Origin: Chloroflexota bacterium
Lineage (GTDB): Bacteria > Chloroflexota > Limnocylindria > Limnocylindrales > CSP1-4
Reading direction: 5' to 3'
Length of the DNA: 64,000 nucleotides
NCBI GenBank assembly: GCA_016191425.1
Contig: JACPOR010000009.1
Location: 1-64,000, forward strand
The translations under genes were made by a program, and so were the position numbers. The notes under the pieces are model-generated. The model was given only the letters and a program-made list of their open reading frames with translations, had not been told where the DNA came from and did no database searches. Below, in pieces: positions 38,151 to 45,033 of the stretch. How positions within the stretch are numbered: the first letter of the stretch is position 1; every line of letters begins with the position of its first letter.

Positions 38151-38157
38151 TATCATA
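38151..38157. promoter_or_regulatory. Overlapping divergent -10 elements for rpmB and the Asp23 gene
   Basis: On + TGC-TATCAT occupies 38148-38156; on minus TATGAT occupies 38157-38152. The two -10 hexamers share five bases, so polymerase can probably load in only one direction at a time. rpmB starts 60 bases downstream on +, the Asp23-YloV-recG operon about 60 bases on minus. Confidence 0.5.
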
Positions 38158-38216
38158 CCGCCCCGTTCGGGCACCTCCGGCCCGGCGCTTCCATGAATTC
38201 CAGCTCCGAGGACACC

Positions 38217-38414
38217 ATGGCCCGTATCTGCGCTATCTGCGGCAAGGCATCGATGGGCGGTTTCAATCCCCAGTCATCCGGGATGAACCGCGTTCGAGCC
38301 CACCGTCGCTACCAGCCGAATCTGCAGCCGCTGGTGACCGAGGATGGTGGCACGTCGCGGAAGGTGCTCGCCTGCACGCGCTGCCGTCGTACGCTGACAA
38401 AGAGCGCCCGCTAG
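38217..38414 (+). CDS. rpmB: 50S ribosomal protein L28, zinc-ribbon form
   Basis: bL28, 65 residues: MARICAICGKASMGGFNPQS and later VLACTRCRRTLTK; the CAIC and CTRC pairs form a zinc site (C+ form). The ATG at 38217 follows GAGG seven bases upstream; an ATG at 38193 would add eight unconserved residues. It is one of only three + strand genes in the window. The last codons and TAG are the first unit of a tandem repeat. Confidence 0.96.
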   Translation: MARICAICGKASMGGFNPQSSGMNRVRAHRRYQPNLQPLVTEDGGTSRKVLACTRCRRTLTKSAR

Positions 38415-38477
38415 GGCTGCGCGGAGCGCCCGCTAGGGCTGCGCGGAGCGCCCGCTAGGGCTGCGCGGAGCGCCCGC
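38402..38477. repeat. 22-bp tandem repeat (3.5 copies) starting in the rpmB stop region
   Basis: Identical 22-base units occupy 38402-38423, 38424-38445 and 38446-38467, with ten bases of a fourth. Each unit holds CGCTAG, the last rpmB codon and its stop. Because 22 is one more than a multiple of three, the three TAGs (38412, 38434, 38456) fall in three different reading frames. Confidence 0.95.
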
Positions 38478-38568
38478 GAGCACTCCGCGAGCGGTCCGCC
38501 AGGCTCAAGGGAGCGCGCCAGCCTCAGGGGAGCGCTACAGGTTCCGGCGGATTCCTGCACAGCTGCTC
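38478..38568. other. Repeat-flanked non-coding spacer after rpmB
   Basis: About 90 bases of degenerate GC-rich sequence with loose copies of the motif GGGAGCGC (for example near 38510 and 38528). No gene is supported here. It separates the rpmB repeats from the bidirectional hairpin. Confidence 0.5.
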
Positions 38569-38595
38569 GACCGGTCGCGGAGCGGCCGGTCGTTT
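38569..38595 (+). terminator. Hairpin terminator between convergent rpmB and dtd
   Basis: GACCGG-T-CGC (38569-38578) pairs with GCG-G-CCGGTC (38582-38591) around GGA, with one internal mismatch, followed by GTTTC. It lies just after rpmB and just beyond the dtd stop, so it could terminate both convergent transcripts. The T-run is short. Confidence 0.5.
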
Positions 38596-39065
38596 CATGT
38601 CCGGATGCCGGCCGACGACTTCGCGTCGGTATCGAGCCAGACCGTGAAGGGACCCTCGTTCACGAGCTCAACGGCCATCTCCGCGCCGAATGCCCCCATC
38701 GCCACCCGCCTGATCCCCAGCTCGCGCAGCTGCCCGGCGAATCGCTCGTAGAGGCGCTCGGCGAGGGCAGGCGGCGCCGCATCGGTGAAGCCGGGCCGAC
38801 GGCCCCGCGACGTGTCCGCGTACAGGGTGAACTGGCTCACGACAAGGACCTCGCCCCGGACGTCGAGGATCGAGCGATTGGTCCGGCCCTCGGCATCGGC
38901 GAAGATCCTGAGTTCAGTGACCCGCCGGGCGAGCCCGTCGGTCACGGCGTCGTCGTCGTCGCGCCCGACGCCCAGGAGGATGACGAGGCCCGGGCCAACC
39001 TCGCCGACGCGTTCGTCCCCGACGTGCACGGAGGCTCGCGTCGCGCGCTGGAGCACGGCGCGCAT
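38595..39065 (-). CDS. dtd: D-aminoacyl-tRNA deacylase
   Basis: Hydrolyses D-aminoacyl (and Gly-) tRNAs to prevent D-amino-acid incorporation. ATG at 39065 overlaps the stop of the PAP2 gene; longer upstream frames are not family-like. 156 residues: RAVLQRATRASVHVGDERVG, GVGRDDDD, the catalytic SQFTLYADTSRGRRPGF with the conserved Ser-Gln and Thr, and the Gly-Pro replaced region NEGPFTVWLDT. Full length. Confidence 0.95.
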   Translation of the reverse strand: MRAVLQRATRASVHVGDERVGEVGPGLVILLGVGRDDDDAVTDGLARRVTELRIFADAEGRTNRSILDVRGEVLVVSQFTLYADTSRGRRPGFTDAAPPALAERLYERFAGQLRELGIRRVAMGAFGAEMAVELVNEGPFTVWLDTDAKSSAGIRT

Positions 39066-40327
39066 CAGCGGGAGATCGCGCCGAGTGCCGCGCGCCAGAC
39101 GCCCGCGATCGTGACGGCCCAAGGCAGGAGCAGGATCGGCGATGACGGGCCGCCGAGCCAGTCGCCCTTGATGACACCGACCACGCCGATGGCCCCGACG
39201 ATGGCGATCAGGGCGCCCTGGCGAACGACCGTCCAGCGCACCCGACCCGATGCGCGCTCGAAGGCTCCCCGATCGCCCGCCTCGCCAACCTCGACGTCCG
39301 CGTTGACGCCTGGATCCGCGGCGCGATCCACGGCCCGCCTGAACCAACCGGGTGCGTGGACGACGGCCACGTACGCGACGGACGCGTAGAGGACACCGCC
39401 GAGCACGTCGACGACGTAGTGGTCGGCGAGGTACACGATCGCGAACCAGACAGCGGCGGAATAGCCGAGCATCAGCCATCCGGGACGGCCGAACAAGCGG
39501 CGAGCGAACAGGAAGGCAAGGAACGGGTAGGCGGCGTGCAATGACGGAAACGCGGCCACCTGGTTCGGGTTGACCTCATACACGGCGTAGCTGTACAGGA
39601 ATCGACCTTCGAAGCCGAAGAGCCGGGCGATGTCATCGAAGCCCTGGGCCTTCAGGTACTGGATCGCCGGGGCCCCGTCCGGGCCCGGGATCATGCCGCG
39701 CGCCGCCGCCCACCAGGGCGGAGCCACGGGCAGGACCAGGTACGTTGCGAACGCGACCATGGACAGCAGGATCAGCGCGGCGACGAAGTCATAGTAGGCC
39801 CGGCGGCGGCGGACCCAGAGCAGGAACGCGACGGCGATCGGGAGCGGGAAGTGCAGGAGATAGAGGATCGTGCTGGCAATGGCCCACGGGTCGATGCCCG
39901 AGGCCGGGTGGAGCGCTTCCTGCAGGACCTGCGTCGGCAGGAGCCCGCCGAAGAGGCTCCGTTCGAGGGCCAGGACATCGGCCGCGTGGATGACCCGGTT
40001 GAGGTCGTCAGCGTAGCCGCGCATCAGCTCATAGGCCAGGAACAGGCCGATGAACGGGACCCAGTCGCGAATGAACAGCCGGCCGCGACCGAGCAGGACG
40101 GCCGCCAGTCCGAGGGCCACCAGCATCACATCGGGCGTGATCGAAACGCCTCCGACGATCATGAACCCTGAGAGGACGACAACGTAGCCGACGATCGTCA
40201 GCAGGAGCAGCCGATCATTGCGGCGATGCAGGTCGGCGTTCGGGTCGCCGGCCCGGAAATTCGGCAGGTTGATCTCGACCGGAAGGACTGGCTGGCCCTC
40301 GGCCGAACCGCCCGATGGTTCGGTCAC
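39065..40327 (-). CDS. PAP2 superfamily membrane phosphatase/transferase (inositol phosphorylceramide synthase-like)
   Basis: 420 residues with about seven to nine membrane segments after a 35-residue polar N-terminus. The phosphatidic-acid-phosphatase type 2 motifs are in the second half: PSLHAAYPFLAF (domain 2 His) and YLADHYVVDVLGG (domain 3 His/Asp). The FPSLHxxxP and long loop before it resemble the AUR1/IPC synthase branch, so it may transfer or remove head groups in phospholipid or polyprenyl-phosphate metabolism; substrate unknown. The last 80 residues include one more hydrophobic pair. Overlaps rpe by four bases. Confidence 0.85.
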   Translation of the reverse strand: MTEPSGGSAEGQPVLPVEINLPNFRAGDPNADLHRRNDRLLLLTIVGYVVVLSGFMIVGGVSITPDVMLVALGLAAVLLGRGRLFIRDWVPFIGLFLAYELMRGYADDLNRVIHAADVLALERSLFGGLLPTQVLQEALHPASGIDPWAIASTILYLLHFPLPIAVAFLLWVRRRRAYYDFVAALILLSMVAFATYLVLPVAPPWWAAARGMIPGPDGAPAIQYLKAQGFDDIARLFGFEGRFLYSYAVYEVNPNQVAAFPSLHAAYPFLAFLFARRLFGRPGWLMLGYSAAVWFAIVYLADHYVVDVLGGVLYASVAYVAVVHAPGWFRRAVDRAADPGVNADVEVGEAGDRGAFERASGRVRWTVVRQGALIAIVGAIGVVGVIKGDWLGGPSSPILLLPWAVTIAGVWRAALGAISR

Positions 40328-41382
40328 GGCACGATCTCGTCTGGCTGCGGCGGGAGCGGTGCCGGCACGAATGGAGGCTCCGGCATTCCGGCCTCACGCC
40401 ATGCCGAGGCCTCTGACAGGAGCGAGTCCCGGCGGTTACCGAAACGTTCGACGGCCGCCGACTCGGCGGAGGCCGGCAACAGGACATCCCAGTCGCGCCG
40501 CTCATCCTCGACCTCCAGATCGAGAGGCCCGGCCCGGAAGATGAAGACGGGAATGCCGACGTGTTCGATCTCGGCCTGGATCGTACGGGCGAGGTGTCGC
40601 GGCAACGTGGCGAAGGTCACCATCCGATCCCGTGGAATCGGTGGGACCCCACCGTTCAGCGAGTACTGGTAGCCCTCATCGGCGAGGGCGCGGACCAGGC
40701 GGATCTCACGACCCATGTCGCGGCCCTCGATCCAGAGCGTGGAACCGACCACCAGGACATCGGCCCCCAGCCCTCCGACCAGCTCGGCCGTATCCCGGCT
40801 CACACCACCATCGACGTGCACCTCGCCGCCGTGCAGCTTGTGGGACAGGAAGCCCCGGGCGGCGAGGATCTTGGCCCGCGCGACGTCGGCCATGAATGCC
40901 TGCCCGCCGAAGCCGGGCTCCACGGTCATCACCATGACGATGTCGAGTAACCGTCGATAGGGCTCGAGCGCCTCGAGGGGTGTACCCGGCCGAAGCGCAA
41001 GGCCGGCGGCCCGCCCCGCCGCTCGAATGGCGCGGAGGACCGTCTCGACGGGACCGACGACCTCGACATGGATTGTCACCGAGTCGCAGCCGGCGTCGAG
41101 GAACTCGGCAATGTAGCGATCCGGCTCCGAGATCATCAGGTGGGCGTCGAACGGCAGGCGGGTCCGCCTCCGGAGCGCCTTGATGGTCTTTGCGCCGAAG
41201 GTCAGGTTCGGGACGAAATGACCGTCCATCACGTCGAGGTGAATCCGATCGGCACCCTCGCGCTCGGCGCGACGCACCGCGTAGGCGAGGTTTCCCAGGT
41301 CAGCGTCGAGGATGCTCGCGGCCACGCGGGCGCGGCCCAGCGTCCGTTCGGGTTGGCTCGACCGGGCGCGACGGGTCGGCAT
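40324..41382 (-). CDS. rpe: Ribulose-phosphate 3-epimerase with 110-residue C-terminal extension
   Basis: Interconverts ribulose-5-phosphate and xylulose-5-phosphate in the pentose-phosphate pathway. Residues 15-235 form the TIM barrel: ASILDADLGNLAYAVRRAE, HLDVMDGHFVPNLTFG, DAHLMISEPDRYIAEF, VMTVEPGFGGQAFM and EVHVDGGVSRDTAELV, all metal and catalytic residues in place. The 352-residue protein continues for about 110 residues not found in typical Rpe (about 220 aa): GVPPIPRDRMVTFATLPRHL and VFIFRAGPLDLEVEDERRD, then a Pro-rich end. This extension is not a domain I recognise. One-base overlap with rlmN. Confidence 0.92.
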   Translation of the reverse strand: MPTRRARSSQPERTLGRARVAASILDADLGNLAYAVRRAEREGADRIHLDVMDGHFVPNLTFGAKTIKALRRRTRLPFDAHLMISEPDRYIAEFLDAGCDSVTIHVEVVGPVETVLRAIRAAGRAAGLALRPGTPLEALEPYRRLLDIVMVMTVEPGFGGQAFMADVARAKILAARGFLSHKLHGGEVHVDGGVSRDTAELVGGLGADVLVVGSTLWIEGRDMGREIRLVRALADEGYQYSLNGGVPPIPRDRMVTFATLPRHLARTIQAEIEHVGIPVFIFRAGPLDLEVEDERRDWDVLLPASAESAAVERFGNRRDSLLSEASAWREAGMPEPPFVPAPLPPQPDEIVP

Positions 41383-42599
41383 CAGGCATCCACTCCGACC
41401 GGCAGCGCCTCCGAGCTTCGCTCACCCCGAAGGGCGGCGGCCGATGACGTCTCGAGCAGCGCCCGGCGGCGCGCCACGGCTGCCACCGGTGGTGCCCCGG
41501 CGCGATCGGCAGCCAGCTGCCCGCAGGCGGCGCCGACCTCCTGGCCCCGATTGCGCCGAATGGTCACCGGCAGTCCATCCCGTCGAAGCCGCTCGGCAAA
41601 TCGTTCGATCGCCGCCATCGGACTCGCCGACCACGGCGTGTGGGCGACCGGGTTCATAGGAATGAGATTGACGTGGGCGAGGGTGCCCCGGAGCAGGACA
41701 GCCATCGCGTCGGCATCGAGCTCCGTGTCGTTGACGCCCTCGATCATCGTGACCTCGTAGCTGATCCGGCGGCCCGTCGTGGCAGCATGCTCCCGTGCCG
41801 CGGCGACGACCTCGGCGACCGGCCAGCGCCGGTTCAGCGGCACGAGGACGTCCCGGAGAGGATCGCGAGCGGCGTGGAGACTGACGGCGAGGGTGAACTG
41901 CGGCCCCAGCGCGGTCAGTCGACGGATCCCCGGCACGACGCCCGACGTGGAGACCGTGATGTGGCGGGCCCCGAGACCGAAGCGCCCCGGATCATTGAGC
42001 GCGGCGACGGACTCGAGCACGCGGTCGAGGTTCAGGAGCGGTTCACCCATCCCCATGAACACGATGTTGGTCAGCCGTCGGCCTCGGGTTGCGAGGCGCC
42101 GGGCCGCGCTCCGAACCTGGTCGAGGATCTCGGCCGTCTGGAGATCCCGCCCGAAGCCGAGCTCGCCTGTGGCGCAGAACGGGCAGCCCACGGCGCAGCC
42201 GGCCTGACTCGAGATGCAGAGCGTGTTGCGCTCGCGGCGGTCCGGCCCGGCCGGGTAGTGCATGAGGACCGATTCGATCAAGGCGCCATCGTCAAGCCGG
42301 TGGAGCGCCTTCTCCGTCCGGCCACCGTCGGCAAGAGTCAATTCCGTGTCGGCCACGGTTCCCCACCGGAACGCACGGTCGAGGTCCACCCGGGTCTGAC
42401 TCGGCAGGGTCGAGATCGCATCGAAGTCGCGCGAATCTGCGCGCCAGACGGCGTCGAGCACCTGACGGGCTCGGAACGCCGGCTCATCGCGCCTGCGAAA
42501 CCAGGCCTCGAGGAATTCGAGGGTCATCCCCGCGACTCCCGGTCGATCGTCTCGATCGGCGCCGGGCGCGGGAGCGATGGGAAGGGCAAGATCGGACAT
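41382..42599 (-). CDS. rlmN: Dual-specificity RNA methyltransferase RlmN
   Basis: Radical-SAM enzyme making m2A at A2503 of 23S rRNA and A37 of some tRNAs. From ATG 42599 (an ATG at 42617 is also possible; neither has a clear ribosome-binding site) 405 residues: N-terminal accessory domain, CISSQAGCAVGCPFCATGEL with the CxxxCxxC cluster, NIVFMGMGEPLLNLDRVLES, SVSLHA-like AVSLHAARDPLRDVLVP and the second catalytic Cys in GAACGQLA. About 40 extra Ala/Arg-rich residues follow. The 230 bases upstream to fmt hold no recognisable gene. Confidence 0.95.
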   Translation of the reverse strand: MSDLALPIAPAPGADRDDRPGVAGMTLEFLEAWFRRRDEPAFRARQVLDAVWRADSRDFDAISTLPSQTRVDLDRAFRWGTVADTELTLADGGRTEKALHRLDDGALIESVLMHYPAGPDRRERNTLCISSQAGCAVGCPFCATGELGFGRDLQTAEILDQVRSAARRLATRGRRLTNIVFMGMGEPLLNLDRVLESVAALNDPGRFGLGARHITVSTSGVVPGIRRLTALGPQFTLAVSLHAARDPLRDVLVPLNRRWPVAEVVAAAREHAATTGRRISYEVTMIEGVNDTELDADAMAVLLRGTLAHVNLIPMNPVAHTPWSASPMAAIERFAERLRRDGLPVTIRRNRGQEVGAACGQLAADRAGAPPVAAVARRRALLETSSAAALRGERSSEALPVGVDA

Positions 42600-42826
42600 C
42601 GGCGCGCATTGTCGCATGGGGCCCGGCAGGACCGACCTCAGCGCGCTCCGAGACCAGTCCGGCGCTGTCCTCGATGGGGTCAGTCAGGGGTGCGCATGCT
42701 GGCTTGAGGGTGGCGCGCATAGCGCGTCCCGGGCCGAACCCGATCCGCGGCACATCGCACTCGTGACCTTGACCGGCGAATCCGTCCACGGCCGATTGAC
42801 TCCGACGCGGCTGCGCTATCTCGACG

Positions 42827-43822
42827 TCACTCGGCTCCGTCGACTGACACCACGACCGGTACGACCGCCGCTCCGACGACTGCGGGGTGCCCTCGCCGGA
42901 ACGCCGCGCCGCTCATTGGCCACCGGCCGGCAGGCTGGACGACGGTCAGGCTCAGGCGGCCATCGACCGTCGACAGGGCGATGCCTGCGCCATCGGCGAC
43001 CACGACTCCCGGGACATCCCCGGGCTGAGCCTGGCCAACGGCGGCCTCGCGTATACCGAGCCTGAGCTGTGGGATCTCGACGAACGTACCCGGCCACGGC
43101 CGGAAGGCCCGGACCCGGCGCTCGAGTTCGGCCGCCGGCAGGCGCGGATCGAGCCGCCCGGCCTCGCGATTGAGCGTCCGGGTCATGGTGATCCCAAGCG
43201 GGGCCTGGGGCGTGCCGGACCCGTGCCCCGCCAGCACGGATGTGACGACGTGGTCAAGGAGGTCCGCGGCCTCGTGCGCTGCCCTGCTCTCGAGTTCGGG
43301 AGTGTCCTCCGTCCCGTTGAGTGGCCAGTCCACGGCCGCAAGGATCGGGCCAGTGTCGAGCCCGGCGTCCATCTGCATGATCGAGACGCCGGCCAGGGCG
43401 TCCGCCGCAAGGATCGTGGCCGGAATGGGCGACGCACCGCGGTGCCGCGGGAGCAGGGACGGATGGACGTTGAGGATCCCGAATCGCGGCAGGTCCAGGA
43501 TCGCCTGCGGGATCAGCTGTCCGAAGTCGGCCAAGACCCCGAGATCCGGGGCAAGACGGCGAATCACGTCGACCGCTTCGGAGGATCGGACCCGGTCGAC
43601 CTGCAGCAGCGGCAGGCCGGCCGTCCGGGCAGCCGCGGCGACGGGGACCGCGATGAGCGCGCCGGAGCGACCGGCGCTGCGGTCAGGCGGCGTCACCACG
43701 CCGACAAGCTCAACGTCGTCGCGGCGTATCAGGGTCTCAAGGGCCGGTACGGCGAAGGCGCCCGAGCCGAAGAACACCACCCGAACTGCCCGCCCCGGAC
43801 GAGCGCCGAGCGGCGGCGTCAC
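42827..43822 (-). CDS. fmt: Methionyl-tRNA formyltransferase
   Basis: Formylates initiator Met-tRNA. The frame is open far upstream through def; GTG at 43822, overlapping the def stop as GTGA, is chosen because it gives PGRAVRVVFFGSGAFAVPAL and a 331-residue protein of normal size. Motifs: VGVVTPPDR, NVHPSLLPRHRGASPIP (formyl-folate site) and IMQMDAGLDTGPIL, then the C-terminal OB domain. Def-fmt is a classical operon. Confidence 0.94.
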   Translation of the reverse strand: MTPPLGARPGRAVRVVFFGSGAFAVPALETLIRRDDVELVGVVTPPDRSAGRSGALIAVPVAAAARTAGLPLLQVDRVRSSEAVDVIRRLAPDLGVLADFGQLIPQAILDLPRFGILNVHPSLLPRHRGASPIPATILAADALAGVSIMQMDAGLDTGPILAAVDWPLNGTEDTPELESRAAHEAADLLDHVVTSVLAGHGSGTPQAPLGITMTRTLNREAGRLDPRLPAAELERRVRAFRPWPGTFVEIPQLRLGIREAAVGQAQPGDVPGVVVADGAGIALSTVDGRLSLTVVQPAGRWPMSGAAFRRGHPAVVGAAVVPVVVSVDGAE

Positions 43823-44370
43823 GCGAGCGCGGGCGTCCGGATCTCCGTGGCGATCTCGGCCTCCGGATGGGCGGCTCGATCGCCGTCGAGGTCGTCGTCG
43901 TCCCCGTGCCCGACCGGGATGAGCTCGTCGAGCGAATCGAGGTAATCGATGTACAGCCTGCCGTCGAGATGATCGAGCTCGTGCTGGAGCGCACGACCGA
44001 GGAGCCCCGATCCAGCCACCTTGATTCGTCGGCCGGCACGGTTCTGGGCCACCACCCAGACCCGCTCCCGTCGCGTCACGTAGGCAGCGTAGCCCGGGAT
44101 CGAGAGGCATCCCTCGAGATCCCGGTCGTCCCCGTTCGCCTTGACGATCTCCGGGTTGACCAGCTCGTGAAGCTGACCCTCCACCTCGATGACACAGGCA
44201 TTGACGGCCTCGCCGAGCTGCGGCGCGGCGAGGCCGACACCGGGCGCGTCACGCATGGTGTGAGCCAGGTCGTCGAGCAACCCGTGGAGGTACTTGCCGA
44301 AGCTGTCCACGGGGCGACCCCTTAGCCGTAGCCGGGGGTCACCGAGAAGGAGAATCGGGCGGACGCTCAT
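43819..44370 (-). CDS. def: Peptide deformylase
   Basis: Fe/Zn hydrolase that removes the formyl group from nascent proteins. 183 residues with the three motifs GVGLAAPQLG, EGCLSIPGY (metal Cys) and HELDHLDG (HExxH as HELDH). The C-terminal 35 residues are Asp-rich and variable. The ATG lies only six bases after a TATACT -10, so the message is probably leaderless. Confidence 0.95.
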   Translation of the reverse strand: MSVRPILLLGDPRLRLRGRPVDSFGKYLHGLLDDLAHTMRDAPGVGLAAPQLGEAVNACVIEVEGQLHELVNPEIVKANGDDRDLEGCLSIPGYAAYVTRRERVWVVAQNRAGRRIKVAGSGLLGRALQHELDHLDGRLYIDYLDSLDELIPVGHGDDDDLDGDRAAHPEAEIATEIRTPALA

Positions 44371-44385
44371 GGTCGAAGTATAGGC
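44371..44385 (-). promoter_or_regulatory. Promoter of def-fmt with leaderless start
   Basis: GCC-TATACT at 44382-44377 is followed by TCGACC and then the def ATG at 44370. Transcription normally begins about six to seven bases after the -10, which would put the start at or next to the A of ATG. No Shine-Dalgarno is present. Leaderless mRNAs are frequent in high-GC bacteria. Confidence 0.6.
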
Positions 44386-44448
44386 GAGGCGCGCGCGGGT
44401 TCCCGATCACGGCCTCGAATCCACGACCGTGATCAGGGGCCCGGCCGG

Positions 44449-44524
44449 GCGGGCCGTCAGTCCCGGGCGCTCTCATCCCGGGCCGCGGGGCGGGCCGTCA
44501 GTCCCGGGCGCTCTCATCCCGGGC
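44449..44524. repeat. Duplicated 35-bp segment at the end of the 44498 gene
   Basis: An exact 35-base sequence occurs at 44449-44483 and 44490-44524 (period 41). The right copy contains the last codons and TGA of the gene ending at 44498; the left copy repeats that segment, including a TGA, past the stop. The segment itself holds inverted repeats of CCCGGG type. Confidence 0.9.
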
Positions 44525-44923
44525 GGCGGATGCCGCATCGCCGGAATCGGCGGAAGCCTCGGATGCCGCATCGGCAGCCCTGGCGGCCTGGTCTCGTCGG
44601 AGTTCCGTAGCAAAGTCGCGGGACCGCTCCGCGATGCGATCACCGGCTTCGGCGGTGAGATCGGCCGCACGAGCGGCCACAGGTCCTGCCTTCTCGCCAG
44701 CGACCGCGGCCAGCTCGGCGGCCTTGGCACTGACCTGCCGCAGGAAGGGGCCCGCCTGCTCGGCGATATTTTCGATCATCGCCTGCAGCTGTGAGAGCCA
44801 TTGCTGGTTCCCCGACGTCGCGTCGCCGGTGGCCGCGCCGCCTGGTTCGTCATCCGTCCAGGCAAAGGCCTCATCCCCTTCGGGTGCGGTGGTTTCGGGC
44901 CGGGTCTTCATGTCATCGTTCAT
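44498..44923 (-). CDS. Small Ala-rich helical protein, unknown function
   Basis: 141 residues. After an acidic 35-residue N-terminus the sequence is one long predicted amphipathic helix (LSQLQAMIENIAEQAGPFLR, then repeated AAELAAVAGEKAGPVAARAA motifs) and ends in an Ala/Ser/Asp-rich tail. It resembles apolipoprotein- or phasin-like helical proteins found beside housekeeping genes, but I recognise no family. It is preceded by GAGGAG 9 bases upstream of ATG. The C-terminal codons lie in a duplicated segment. Confidence 0.6.
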   Translation of the reverse strand: MNDDMKTRPETTAPEGDEAFAWTDDEPGGAATGDATSGNQQWLSQLQAMIENIAEQAGPFLRQVSAKAAELAAVAGEKAGPVAARAADLTAEAGDRIAERSRDFATELRRDQAARAADAASEASADSGDAASAARDESARD

Positions 44924-45033
44924 CGGGTGATTCTCCTCGTCCGCGGCATCGCAGACTGCGTTGGTGTTCCCATTGTCGCCGGTTTGGGCTCACCGCACCA
45001 TCGAAGACACCGGCTGCCGCCGCCTCCGATCCG

